Positions 1 through 9,586 of a stretch of 64,000 nt of DNA are shown piece by piece; the first letter of the stretch is position 1, and each line of letters opens with the position of its first letter. The DNA comes from Aedes albopictus (lineage: Eukaryota; Arthropoda; Insecta; Diptera; Culicidae), in contig NC_085136.1 in assembly GCF_035046485.1 (NCBI RefSeq), forward strand, positions 294,291,080-294,355,079, read 5' to 3'. The translations under genes were made by a program, and so were the position numbers. The notes below the pieces were generated by a model. It was not told the origin of the DNA. It saw only the letters and a program-made list of their open reading frames with translations, and did not search any database.

Positions 1-32
1 TTTCGGCACACCTTGGTGTACGAGAAAGGCAA
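1..32 (-). repeat. Edge of dispersed CACCAAGGTG/GAAAGGC repeat
   Basis: The first bases are the reverse complement of the block at about 1861-1893 that begins CACCAAGGTGTACC and runs into GAAAGGC. The same block starts the composite repeat copies near 1.86 kb and 5.49 kb. Only its edge lies in the window, so its full extent is unknown. Confidence 0.6.
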
Positions 33-660
33 AAAAACTCGAGCTTCATTTTCCCAAGGAAAAACTGTGACAAACAAGAAATAAAAATCTCCCCAACATG
101 CAACAAAAAAAATTGTGCGCACGTGGGAACATATCCTGTCAAGGACAAGTCTGCCAGGAACAAACCGCCTTCTGGCGTAGAATCGTACAAAGCGAAAATG
201 AAACGTTGCTGATGGCGTGGTTAGTAGGTAGGTGCCTATGTCTGCCAGCCATTGTCGGCTGTTGCGCTTACCTGCTACCATGTGTGGACACAAAAGGTAA
301 CATTGTCACACGCTTATGCCTATTTTTAGCAAATAACATCCAAATTGGATCTCTTCTGCATGGGTTTTTTGCGTTCGTTTCCTTATGTTTTGGTACACGG
401 AACGGAACGAAAACCATTACTGATGATGTTTTCAAGTGGTATTGTACGCATTGTTTGAGGACGATGTATAAGAGATTTATTATCATGTTTTGACATTGTT
501 ATCATTTTTGAATCACTCTTCTGTATCCACATAAAAAAGTGGCCCATACAATACAGTCGGTAAATCATGGTAATCGTATATGGGATCGTTTCCTAATGGC
601 GTTGTATATTTTAAGCATATGATACATTCAAAATTATTAATTACTTGAATACTTGGGGGC
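33..660. other. No recognisable feature
   Basis: An open frame at 98-493 (+, 131 codons) has no domain I recognise, a run of cysteines and aromatics typical of chance translation, and no splice or promoter context. I do not call it a gene. No repeat structure stands out. Confidence 0.5.
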
Positions 661-950
661 CTACAATTCTCTAAACGATGAGTCGATAAGGAGAGCATCC
701 AACATAGCTCTGGTCCTCACAAGTTTGTACCTTATGCTTCCACGGGTCAAGCGATGACAAAGACCGCCAGCTAAGAGTTGTGTGCTTATCTGGTAGTGCA
801 GCCTGGGCACTGTTGTCCCTCTGACTTCAGCTAGATTGAGAGAGGTACGTCCCGAGCGTCTGTTCACCAAGGAGATGCGGCTCAAACAGCGTCTGTTCTG
901 GCATCCAGCGGCTGAATATGAAACGCTGTATCGCGTCAGCTATACTTAAG
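661..950. other. GC-richer block, possible transposon fragment
   Basis: This stretch is richer in G and C than its neighbours. The minus strand is open from 885 to 661 (74 codons) but shows no motif I can name. It resembles a fragment of a retrotransposon untranslated region or LTR, which is inference only. Confidence 0.25.
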
Positions 951-957
951 ATGCAAG

Positions 958-1085
958 GTTGTTAATCGATAATTTATCGTTATCGCCGATAACGATAACT
1001 GTGGTTAACGTTATCGCACACTGCGATGATGATAAATTATCGCAAGATTTATCGACGTTCGATAATTCAACGCTTGTTAACTGAA
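958..1085. repeat. Palindrome cluster rich in CGATAA/TTATCG
   Basis: About 125 bp are packed with TTATCG and CGATAA in alternating orientation. One perfect 17-bp palindrome, CGTTATCG-C-CGATAACG, lies near 980-998. The outer parts (GTTAATCGATAA on the left, CGATAATTCAAC and GTTAAC on the right) are imperfect inverted copies. It looks like a small foldback MITE, but I see no clear target-site duplication. Confidence 0.45.
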
Positions 1086-1099
1086 GTTAACTTTGTAAG

Positions 1100-1545
1100 T
1101 TTCGATCATAGCAATCACCGTCGAATATGTTTGACATCAACATTGGAAAAGGACTTCATCGGACATTTCACCGAGCATCCACCAACGATTCCAGAAGGAA
1201 TTCCGTGCTATTCCATATTCCTGGCAGGATAATTAATCGGGAATTTGTCGTCATTCCATAAGAAATTCCACAGAGAGTGCTGCGGAGATTTCTCCAGTGA
1301 TTCCTTCGGGAAACCCACCTGGAAGTTTTGCACTAGATTCCATCGCGAAATCCGCAACGGATACTCCTGGCATGCAAACTCCCATGCCATCGAAAGCTCC
1401 GCTAGGGACATCTTTGGATAGTCCTCTAGCGATTCAATTCCGAGCATTCCTTCGAAAATTTGATTGGGAATTACTGTAGAGGTTTCATCTGGAATCCCTC
1501 CAAGGATGGGAAATATTTTCGAGGATTCCTTCGGCTGCAACCCAT
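1100..1545. repeat. Degenerate GGAATTCC-type low-complexity tract
   Basis: Loose repeats of TTCC, GGAATTCC and GGGAATTT motifs without a fixed period. The same texture recurs at 36.0-37.1, 39.3-39.8, 42.7-42.9 and 49.8-51.1 kb. Opposed open frames (1208-1540 minus, 1297-1479 plus) are by-products of the biased composition. Confidence 0.5.
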
Positions 1546-1613
1546 CACAGGATTAAACAAAAGATGTATCTTCCGGATGGTTACATGTTGATACATAGCA
1601 GCAGTACGTATAA

Positions 1614-1760
1614 GGGAATGTCCATAAATTACGTCACGTTTTTAGGGAGGAGGGGGTAGAGCAAAGTGTGACAACCCATACAAAACTTTCAGAGGTCTCA
1701 TACAAAAAGTGTGACATAGTGGGGATGGGGGTTGAAAATGGGCTGTTTATGGACGTTCCC
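1614..1760. mobile_element. 147-bp MITE, TAA target-site duplication (PIF/Harbinger-like)
   Basis: Termini are inverted: GGGAATGTCCATAAA on the left and the reverse complement of GGGAACGTCCATAAA on the right. TAA occurs directly outside both ends (1611-1613 and 1761-1763). A 3-bp TWA duplication is the family mark of PIF/Harbinger elements. There is no coding capacity, so it would have been moved by a transposase supplied elsewhere. Confidence 0.75.
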
Positions 1761-1839
1761 TAATTTCCTTTAGATTATGAAGTTTTAATTGACCCACAAT
1801 GTAGCAGTAGCACAGGCAAGGTTCAGGCCCGTGCACAGA

Positions 1840-3030
1840 AATGGCGCCAAGAAGGGTTTTTGCCTTTCTCGCACACCAAGGTGTACCGAAAGGCTATATG
1901 TTCACTCCAAAAATGAAAATTTGATAGAGCCTCCGGAGGGGTCAAGTCTTATATACCAATCGACTCAGCTCGATGAATTGAGTTGATGTCTGTGTGTGTG
2001 TATGTGTGTGTGTGTGTATGTGTGTATGTGTGTATGTGTACAAAAAAACTCACATCACTTTTTGGCAGTAAACCTCAACCGATTTTAATGACCGACGGTT
2101 CATTCGACGCGGAATCTGGTCCCATTGTTTCCTATTGAAAATGGTTCGGATCGGTCCAGCCGTTCCGGAGTTATGGCCATTTAGGTGTTCCGGACCGGTA
2201 CCCCAGGAAGGGGCCAGATATGAAAATGTTACAAATCCATGCATGCGACCCATCAAACCGCGGCATTTTCGATAACTTGATGAACGGTAAGCAGCAAAAT
2301 AGTTTCAGACTATATCTGAACCGGTAATGTTCCGGAACCGGTTCCTAGTGCCCCTCCGGAAGTGGCCAAATATAAAAGTAAACTAAACACATACATGCGA
2401 CACATCAAATAGCGGCTTTTTCGATAAACAGATAAACGGTAGGCAGCAAAATAGTTTCAGACCATATCTGAACCGGTAGTGTTCCAGAACCGGTTCCGCG
2501 TGTCCCGCTGGAAGTGGCCAATTAAAAAAGAGAACCAAACCCAGGCATGTGGCACATCTAAGAGCTGCTTTTTCGATAACCAGATGAACGGTAAGTGGGA
2601 AAATAGTTCTAGACTATATCTGAACCGGTTGTGTTCCGGAATCGGGCACAAGTGTCCCACCGGAAGTGGCCAATTAAAAAACTGAATCAAACCCAGGCAT
2701 GCGGCACATCAAACAGCGAGTTTTTAGATAATCAGGTGAATGTTTAGCAGGACAATAGTTACAGAACCGGTTCCAGGGGTCCCGCCGGAAGTGGCACATT
2801 AAGAAAGTGAACCAAACCCATGCATGTGACACATCAAATAGCGGCTTTTTCGATAACCAGATGAACGGAAAGCAGGAAAATAGTTTCGGATAATATCTGA
2901 AACGTTAGTGTTCCAGAACCGGTTCCAGGTGTCCCGCCGGAAGTGATCAATTAAATAACTAAACCAAACTCATGCATATGACACATCAAATGGCGGCTTT
3001 TTCGATAACCAGATGAACGGTAAAGAGCTG
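1840..3030. repeat. Composite repeat, copy 1: GT-rich head plus ~150-bp tandem units
   Basis: The head (CACCAAGGTGTACC, then a GT-rich microsatellite at about 1987-2040 and a 190-bp conserved segment) is followed by about six tandem units. The unit marker TTTTCGATAACCAGATGAAC recurs near 2268, 2417, 2571, 2723, 2847 and 2999, so the spacing is about 150 bp apart from one short unit. Units also share AACCGG, GTTCCGGAACCGG and CATGCGACACATCAAA. A second copy with the same head-to-array order is at 5.48 kb, which shows this is one dispersed family. Open frames inside it are not genes. Confidence 0.8.
1987..2040. repeat. GT-rich microsatellite
   Basis: Alternating TGTG runs broken by TATG, lying at the same place in the composite repeat head as the microsatellite at 5595-5645. 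It is part of that family. Confidence 0.8.
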
Positions 3031-3260
3031 TTTGTAGTTCGGAAGGAATTTCTCACCCTATCTTAATGCATGGGAAATTCCTTGCCTGAATCACTCAAGA
3101 AATCGTTTTTCTTCGATTGCAGTACGCAGTTGAGGAGAATTGACAGTTCCAATGGCAGTCATTATAGAAAGTTTCTGCCAGGAATCGGTCAAGAAAATTC
3201 TTGAGCGATTCTTTTCGAACATGAAACTGGGCTTTTAGCAGGAAAATAGTTTCAGATCAT
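3031..3260. repeat. Imperfect inverted-repeat insertion breaking the ~150-bp array
   Basis: The last unit is cut at GAACGGTAA and unrelated sequence follows. It contains opposed partial repeats (TCACTCAAGAAATCG against CTTGAGCGATTC; GGAAGGAATTTC against GAAATTCCTTGCC). The array text (AGCAGGAAAATAGTTTCAGA) resumes near 3238, so this is a roughly 200-bp insertion, probably a degraded MITE. Confidence 0.45.
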
Positions 3261-4440
3261 ATCTGAACCGCTTATACTGACGGAGTCGAAGTGGTGAATC
3301 CAGCTGAAGGCATCTGATGCAGACCGAAGAATAGCAGGTCGAAAAGCGTCACGCCAAACAAGCTGCTTCCGTTATTTGTCAACGATAATTGCCAATAAAT
3401 CCAGATAATAAGATATCTGAACCGGTTGTTACGGGAGGGTGCTCGATACCACCGACTCTTTCAGCAGAAATTAGACAGGTATTTGTCATGATCAGCTACA
3501 TAGCTGCAAACTCATATTTATTAAATTATAAGTACAAATATACAATAATTAACTCACAAATTCGTTGATAAAATTAGGGAGCACGATTTGCTCATTTACT
3601 GAAGGTACCTTCTCGCTAGCTACTAAATGTCTTTACTGAACTACTGCACAATAATGTCACTGATATGATTTAAAGGGGTGTTCATATTTTCAATAATGTT
3701 GGGTTTAAATTTAAGGCTACGCATCTTTGTGTAACACCGGTTGTGTTCCGGAATCGGCTCCAGGTGTCCCGGAGATAAACAGTCAGCAAGAAAATAGTCT
3801 CTGATCACACCTAAAATTATCGGCAATCCTGATTGCTTCGCTGAAATTACGAAAGTGAAAATTTAAATTTTATTGCATCAATCCCCTTTTGCGTTTAAAA
3901 TTGCTGCGCCCAATTTTGATGCAACTGGTTCGTTAAATGAAATGGGTTTCATTCACGTGTCTTTTTTCGACAAATTTTATAGGAATCTTATATTCAACGA
4001 TAATAAAATATAGACTGAAGTGTGCAGAAAAAATATCGAATTGTCTTGATAATGATCGGCATCCAGTGCTAGTGAAGGCGGTCAAGCAGTCAACTGAGAG
4101 TATAATAAGTTTCCAAATTTGATTATGGCTTTGATGAAACTCTTGCTTTTCTGAATACGGCTGACACAAATTTCGATTTTCTCCTATGTTAACCCCTCCC
4201 CCTCTTGGAAAATTTTAGTCGGAATTCAACATTTTGAGGAAGGGCACAAAGAAATGAATCAAGAAATTTTTAAATTTTAAGGTGAAAAAGAGTCCTCCAT
4301 AAAATTTCTCAACAAATCACTTAACTAGATTTTGCTTAATTGATTGGGTATTTTTTCATCAAATACATTTATTATTTATCATCTCCTCATTGGCGAGTCA
4401 ACGTGCACTGTGACAAAAGAAAGAGAAAGGGATTTGTTCT
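3261..4440. other. AT-rich sequence with one ~150-bp unit relic
   Basis: No gene. A diverged piece of the ~150-bp unit (CACCGGTTGTGTTCCGGAAT and following) lies near 3735-3810. The rest is AT-rich. Short opposed open frames at 3933-4169 are not supported by any motif. Confidence 0.45.
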
Positions 4441-4469
4441 GTTCTAGAGTATCCTCAGGATTCAGGAAC

Positions 4470-4612
4470 ACTTTGGCTTACTTGTTGGGTTTAATCACCG
4501 TTAACTAGTATATATCTATTTTATTGATATTTATCGGTGAACGAGTTATATCAATATCAATATCGATCAATATCGATAAATATCAATAAAATAGATATAT
4601 ACTTTGGCTTAC
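4470..4612. repeat. Perfect 30-bp-arm hairpin between 12-bp direct repeats
   Basis: The arm at 4507-4536 (starts AGTATATATC, ends ATTTATCG) is the exact reverse complement of 4574-4603, leaving a 37-bp spacer rich in ATATCAATATCG. ACTTTGGCTTAC occurs at 4470-4481 and again at 4601-4612. The direct repeats could be the target-site duplication of a small palindromic element, although the last three bases of the right arm overlap the second copy. Confidence 0.65.
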
Positions 4613-4631
4613 GTCGACGGAAAAATACTGA

Positions 4632-4845
4632 TTACTTATTCGACGAGAAAGGCAGTATCACCACTAGGTGAATTAATCTGGGTTTTTTTCCTAATTTCTG
4701 CAAAAGGCGAAGGGGCGCCCAGTGTATGTAACACCGGTAAGGGGGGGGGGGGAGGGTGGATAATCCCCGGGAGGGTGGTTAATCCCCTCTCTCCTTGTGC
4801 ACGGGCTTGGCAAGGTTCATTCTTTAGTCGGTGTCAGGCCATTCG
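4632..4845. repeat. GAGAAAGGCA / CACTAGGTG tail segment with G-run
   Basis: ACGAGAAAGGCAGTATCACC followed by CACTAGGTGAATTAAT looks like the tail of the same dispersed family that opens the window. A run of G from about 4741 and the phrase GTGCACGGGCTTGGCAAGGTTC follow; the latter is an inverted relative of text near 1803-1835. An open frame here is spurious. Confidence 0.4.
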
Positions 4846-5045
4846 GCCGAAGGTCATTAGGCCGAAGGCCATTCGGCCGAAGGTCATTAGGCCGAATGGT
4901 CATTAGGCCGAATGGTCATTAGGCCGAATGGTCATTAGGCCGAATGGTCATTAGGCCGAATGGTCATTAGGCCGAATGGTCATTAGGCCGAATGGTCATT
5001 AGGCCGAATGGTCATTAGGCCGAATGGTCATCAGGCCGAATGGTC
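4846..5045. repeat. 16-bp tandem repeat GGTCATTAGGCCGAAT
   Basis: About twelve head-to-tail copies, the first few less regular (AAGGTCATTAGGCCGAAGGCC). Each unit holds the near-palindrome TTAGGCCGAA. The same unit occurs in the opposite orientation at 5405-5478, so the pair frames the intervening 360 bp as an inverted structure. Confidence 0.9.
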
Positions 5046-5172
5046 ATTGGGTCTTCTTCTTGCCGTTACGTCCCCACTGAGACAAAGCCTGCTTCTCAGC
5101 TTATTAACTGAGAGCTTCCTCTGCAAATGACCATTTTGCATGTGTGTATCGTGTGACAGGCACGAAGATACT
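5046..5172 (-). mobile_element. 3' part of a tRNA-derived SINE (Feilai-like)
   Basis: CTTCTTCTTGCCGTTACGTC is the complement of the AAG-rich tail, and the body (CCCACTGAGACAAAGCC, TTAACTGAGAGCTTCC, CATTTTGCATGTG, GGCACGAAGATAC) matches the SINE copies at 48.25, 62.93 and 63.58 kb. The tRNA-like head is missing, so the copy is truncated. Confidence 0.75.
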
Positions 5173-5360
5173 TTATTGATGCTGAATCTACTGATATTTT
5201 ACCCATGAATTTTTCCTTCTTTTAAATATAGGCTGTTCTTTCTAGTATCATTGCTGAAATAGTTTTTGGCGCTGAAACTGCTGATATTCAATTCATAAAT
5301 TTTTCCTTCTTTAAAACATAGGCTATTCTTTCTAGTTCCATTGTTAAACTAGTTTTTGTC
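5173..5360. repeat. Two-copy tandem duplication, ~93-bp unit
   Basis: The segment from GATGCTGAATCTACTGATATT is repeated as GGCGCTGAAACTGCTGATATT. Both copies contain AATTTTTCCTTCTTT, CATAGGCT (or TATAGGCT) and TTCTTTCTAGT and end in TAGTTTTTG. The copies are moderately diverged. Confidence 0.7.
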
Positions 5361-5404
5361 AAAAATTGTTGGAAAAGGTAAAAACAACGGCTAACTTTCA
5401 ATTC

Positions 5405-5478
5405 GTCCTGATGACCATTCGGCCTAATGACCATTCGGCCTAATGACCTTCGGCCTAATGGCCTTCGGCCTAATGACC
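5405..5478. repeat. Inverted copy of the 16-bp repeat
   Basis: ATGACCATTCGGCCTAATG units are the reverse complement of the array at 4846-5045. About four to five units are present, the last ones shortened to ATGACCTTCGGCC. The end abuts the head of the second composite repeat. Confidence 0.85.
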
Positions 5479-6471
5479 CAGCATCCCAAGGTGTACCGAA
5501 AGGCTATATGTTCACTCCAAAAACGAAAATTTGATAGAGCCTCCGGAGGGGTCAAGTCTTGTATACCAATCGACTCAGCTCGACGAATTGAGGTGATGTG
5601 TGTGTGTGTATGTGTGTGTGTGTATGTGTGTGTGTATGTGTGTGTACAAAAAAACTCACATCACTTTTTGGCAGTAAACCTCATCCGATTTCAATGACCG
5701 ACGGTTCATTCGACGCGGAATCTGGTCCCATTGTTTCCTATTGAAAATGGTTCGGATCGGTTCAGCTGTTCCGGAGATATGGCCATTTAGGTGTTCCGGA
5801 ACGGTACCCCAGGAAGGGACCAGATATGAAAATGTATCAAACCTATGCATGCGACACATCAAACCACGGCATTTTCGATAACCTGATGAGCGGTAAGCAG
5901 AAAAATAGTCTCAGATCATATCTGAACCGGTAGTGTTCCGAAACCGGTTCTAGGCGTCCCGCTGGAAGTGGCCAAAGATACAATTGAACCAAACCCATGC
6001 ATGCGGCACATCAAACCACGGCATTTTCGATGAACTGATGGATAATGAGCAGGAAAATCATCTCAGACCATACCTGAACCGGTAGTGTTCCGGAACCGGT
6101 TCTAGGCGTCCCGCTCGAAGTGTCCAAATATACAATTGAACCAAACCCATACATGCGACACATCAAACCACGGCATTTTCGATGACCTGATGGACAATGA
6201 GCAGGAAAACCATCTCAGATCATATCTGAACCAGTAGTGTTCCGGAACCCGTTCCGGGGTTCCCGCCGAAGTGGTTAAATCTGAAAGAGAAACAAACCCG
6301 TACATGCGTCACATCAAATAGCGGCTTTTTAGATTACCTAATGAACGGTCAGCAAGTGTTTCGGAATCGGTTTTGAGTGGCCGGAAGAGGCCAAATGTAA
6401 AAGTGAACCAAATCCAGGCATGTGACACATCAAATCGTGGCTTTTGCGATAACCTGATGAACAGTTAGCTA
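5479..6471. repeat. Composite repeat, copy 2: GT-rich head plus ~150-bp tandem units
   Basis: It has the same order as copy 1: CCAAGGTGTACCGAAAGGC, GT-rich microsatellite (5595-5645), the segment with GACCGACGGTTCATTCGACG, then units. The marker ATTTTCGAT(A/G)A(A/C)CTGATG recurs near 5868, 6024, 6175, 6326 and 6440. The array is cut at 6471 by the TA-flanked element and resumes at 7725. The minus-strand open frame at 5656-5862 parallels one at 2050-2256 because both lie in the repeated head segment. Confidence 0.8.
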
Positions 6472-7029
6472 CACACTAAAAAAATCGCAATTTTAATAGT
6501 GACACAATTGATCGAACTGCCTGAAAAAGCTTTGACATAAACATAAATGTGCCATATTTTTACACTTTTTGTGACGTACGTATTAAGTTTATATTGTTTA
6601 AGTTCTTCCAGCCATAATTATAAATCACAGAACTGATAATTTAGTTCGCTATGCTGTAAATTTACGCGATATGTTACAGAAACATAATGATTACTGATGC
6701 TGAACTGTCAAACAGCACCTTACAAAATCAGATGAAGACTGCAGTCGATTGGAAATTAGTTTATTACGAAGGTGGAACAGCATGAAAACCGCTCATAAAT
6801 TTAACACCTATTTGAGCCACAAACCTGGAAATGACAATCCGTTGCCATCAGCTGATGCAGTGGTAAACGAAAACAGCCACGCTCAGTCAATCAGAAGGCG
6901 GCTTTGTCTGCTTGGCTGCGATGACGGCTGTCTTAGTACATACATACACGCCAGCAGTGACGACGCGACAGCCGAACTGGCAAGTTTGTTTATGGTAGAA
7001 GTTGTTCATCTTCGACTGCCATCTCTTCA

Positions 7030-7100
7030 ACGTGGTGAGTCAGCCGAGAGAGCAAGATCGAAAACTGACACTCTGAGGATCGAAGTTCGATTCCCGAATG
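7030..7100 (+). other. tRNA-like sequence, copy A
   Basis: The region GTGAGTCAGCCGAGAGAG to GTTCGATTCCCG resembles a tRNA D-arm/A-box followed about 45 nt later by a canonical B-box (7085-7094). I could not fold a clean acceptor stem, so this is a tRNA-derived relic inside a transposable element and not a tRNA gene. Confidence 0.45.
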
Positions 7101-7434
7101 GAACTTTTTGTATTTTTTTGTTTCAATATTCGGTGCTATAAATAGCACAGTTCTCAATCATATATACAAGCAGCCGGCGCGCTGAGCTGTTGCGGTAAAA
7201 TTACATGAGTCAAACATTTTCCGTTTCCTGTAAAAATAAGATCGCACACAATTTTGCGTCAAATGTGTTGCTTTTATATGTCGGACTTATATGACACAAA
7301 ATTACAAGATTTTTTCGAAGTGTGTTGGCTGCGATGACGGCTGTCTCAGTACGCTAGCAGTGACGACGCGACAGCCGAACTGGCAAGTTTGTTTATGGTA
7401 GAAGTTGTTCATCTTCGATTGCCATCTCTTCAAC

Positions 7435-7503
7435 GTGGTGAGTCAGTCGAGAGAGCAAGATCGAAAACTGACACTCTGAGGATCGAAGTTCGATTCCCGT
7501 GGA
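7435..7503 (+). other. tRNA-like sequence, copy B
   Basis: The second copy of the tRNA-like core, with B-box GTTCGATTCC at 7488-7497. It differs from copy A by a few substitutions (TCAGTCGAG for TCAGCCGAG) and a small deletion after the B-box. Confidence 0.45.
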
Positions 7504-7724
7504 ACTTTTTGTATTTTTTTTTTGTTTCAATATTCGGTGCTATAAATAGCACAGTTCTCAATCATACAAGCAGCCGACGCGCTGAGCTGTTGCGGTAAAA
7601 TTACATGAGTCAAACATTTTCCGTTTCCTGTAAAAATAAGATCGCACACAATTTTGCGTCACATGTGTTGCTTTTATATGTCGCACTTATATGACACAAA
7701 ATTACAAGATTTTTTCGAAGTGTG

Positions 7725-8500
7725 TAGAAAATAGCCTTACGTCACTGGTAGTGGTCCGGAATTGGTTCAGAGATTCCCGTCGAAATCGTCAAACCCTGCA
7801 TGTGACACCTTCAATTTGCAGCGTGTTTGGTTAACCGATGAGCAGTTAACAAGACAATAATGTTAGACCATATTTGGTTCAGCCGGTAGTTACCCAGAAT
7901 CAGATCCGGGTTGTAAAATGTTAAATTTAACCAAACCCATGGATGCGGTACATCAAATCACGACCAGTCTTGTAAACATTCGACACTTTTTACTACCTTC
8001 ATTTCGTTGCCGCAGTCGGGTGTCAGTCGGTTTTGCTACATTCGTGTGCTATCGTTACCTCTTACCTACACACAACACGAGCAGTAGAACGAAGACTGAT
8101 CACGACTTATCGACAACCTGATGGAAAAATAGGGTCAGACCACATTAGATTCCCGGTAGTGTTGCGGGTTCAGCTGTGGCTTCCAAATTGGTTAGAAGTA
8201 AAAGTGAAGCAAACCCATTCATGCGATATATCAAATCGCGGTGATTAGGTAAAGGTGAATAAATAGCAATAAAATATTCTCAGACCATAATTGGGACAAC
8301 CGGTAGTGTCATGGTCCATGACTCATGGAATCAGATCCGGCTATCCCACCGGAAATTATCAAGTATAAAAATGAACCAAACCCATACATACGACACATCA
8401 AATCGCAGATTTTTTGATAATCTAATGAACGGTAAGCAAGAAAATAACCTTAGATCACATTAGAGACTAGCTGTTGTGTAGCAGAACCACCGACCCGGAA
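7725..8500. repeat. Continuation of ~150-bp unit array, strongly diverged
   Basis: Units recur with the markers GTCCGGAATTGG, CATGTGACACCTTC, CAAACCCAT(G/T)CATGCG and TTGATAATCTAATGAACGG. They are more diverged than those at 5.9-6.4 kb. A stretch at 7975-8125 has no unit match and is probably a small insertion. The LINE begins just after the last unit. Confidence 0.65.
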
Positions 8501-8514
8501 ACGAAATAAGGACT

Positions 8515-8790
8515 ATGATTGGAAACTCGGTACCTGAAACGTCAGGACCTTAAATAAACCTGGACGAGTGAGCCTTTTGGCTCGTGAATTGCAGAAAGTT
8601 GGTGTGTGCGTGGCTGCTATACAGGAAGTGCGGTGGCCCAAAACTGGTGAACGTGAATTCAGGGCGGTGGATCCCGTCGCCAACACATCGTTCAAATATA
8701 ACATCTACCACAGCGGCAGCGATAAGGCAGAACATGGGGTCGGATTCATAGTGATCGGGAAACAGATGAAGCGAGTTATGAGTAATTGAT
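8515..8790 (+). pseudogene. LINE endonuclease, N-terminal part
   Basis: Conceptual translation gives ELQKVGVCVAAIQEVRW, with the conserved Q-E of the apurinic-like endonuclease (AIQEVRW), then GEREFRAVDP and HGVGFIVIGKQ. Such enzymes nick the target DNA to prime reverse transcription. A stop lies in the leading segment (GT*NVRTLNKPG in place of the usual GTWNVRTLN). After KQMKRVMS the frame is lost and most of the enzyme is deleted; only the SDHYLVVGK segment near 8820-8850, which carries the catalytic SDH, remains. Confidence 0.8.
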
Positions 8791-8814
8791 GTTAGAACTT
8801 TTCGAGGTCCCAAC

Positions 8815-9537
8815 ATCGACTCAGATCACTATCTCGTAGTTGGTAAGATTCGAGCTCGCTTATCAACCGTGTCGGACTCTAGGAACCGGCGATCGATGCG
8901 TTTCAACATCCAGCGGTTTTCAGCAGACGGTACGGTAGCAGACTATCACCAGAAGCTGGACGAGCGGATAAGTGAGATCAACGAGAGTGATAATCTCAAC
9001 ACTCTGTGGGAGTCTGCCTACGGAGCGCTGAGTACAGCAGCGCGGGAGGTGATAGGTACTGCTCAAAGATGACCTGGAAACGGGTGGTTTGACGAGGAGT
9101 GTCAGAGGGTAACGGACGAGAAGAATGTAGCCAGAAGCCGGATGTTGGTGTCGGGGACCCGGCAGAGCAGGGAGCGATATAGGGAAGCAAGAGTAGCCGA
9201 AAAACGAATCCACCGCAAAAAGGAAAAAGAGCACGAGGAAAATGTGATTGCTCAGGCGCAAGAGAGTATGCAACAGAATGATATGCGTAATGGAAAACTT
9301 GCTGACAGACAGGACAATGGTGGCTGCCAGGTGGAGAGAGCACTTCGAGCACTATTGTTGAACGGTGGGAGTGGAAGAGCGACGGACAGAATTCGAATCG
9401 ACGACGACGGACAAGCTGTGGAACCTCCAACGCTAGACGAGGTCAAGACAGCCATTAGGGGACTGAAGAACAACAAGGCTGCTGGGAAGGACGAACTCCC
9501 GGCCGAGCTTCTCAAGCACGGTAGTGAGCAGCTGTAA
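8815..9537 (+). pseudogene. LINE linker and start of reverse transcriptase domain
   Basis: After the surviving SDHYLVVGKIRARL, one frame continues through a charged, probably coiled-coil segment (RYREARVAEKRIHRKKEKEH), interrupted by a single TGA near 9070. It ends with the conserved RT entry block LKNNKAAGKDELPAELLKHG (residues N-K-A-A-G-x-D). A stop follows at 9535-9537 where functional relatives continue. Confidence 0.8.
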
Positions 9538-9586
9538 CAAATCTTACACCGTATTATATTGAAGATATGGGAGGAGGAAGAACTGC

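Larger units (their letters stand above)
6472..7724. mobile_element. 1.25-kb TA-flanked element with tRNA-like core and duplicated right half
   Basis: The left end CACACTAAAAAAATCGC and the right end (reverse complement of CACACTTCGAAAAAATC) are inverted, with TA at 6470-6471 and 7725-7726. Removing it rejoins the ~150-bp unit text (GTTAGC / GAAAATAGCC). The right half is tandemly duplicated (6914-7326 and 7327-7724). Each copy carries the phrase TCAGCCGAGAGAGCAAGATC followed by a Pol III B-box, GTTCGATTCC. No transposase frame is present; the open frames at 6749-7141 and 7389-7598 run through the tRNA-like part. Confidence 0.7.

Noticed and set aside
98..493. 131-codon open frame as a protein gene
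   Set aside because: No recognisable motif, cysteine- and aromatic-rich random-looking translation, and opposed frames of similar length.
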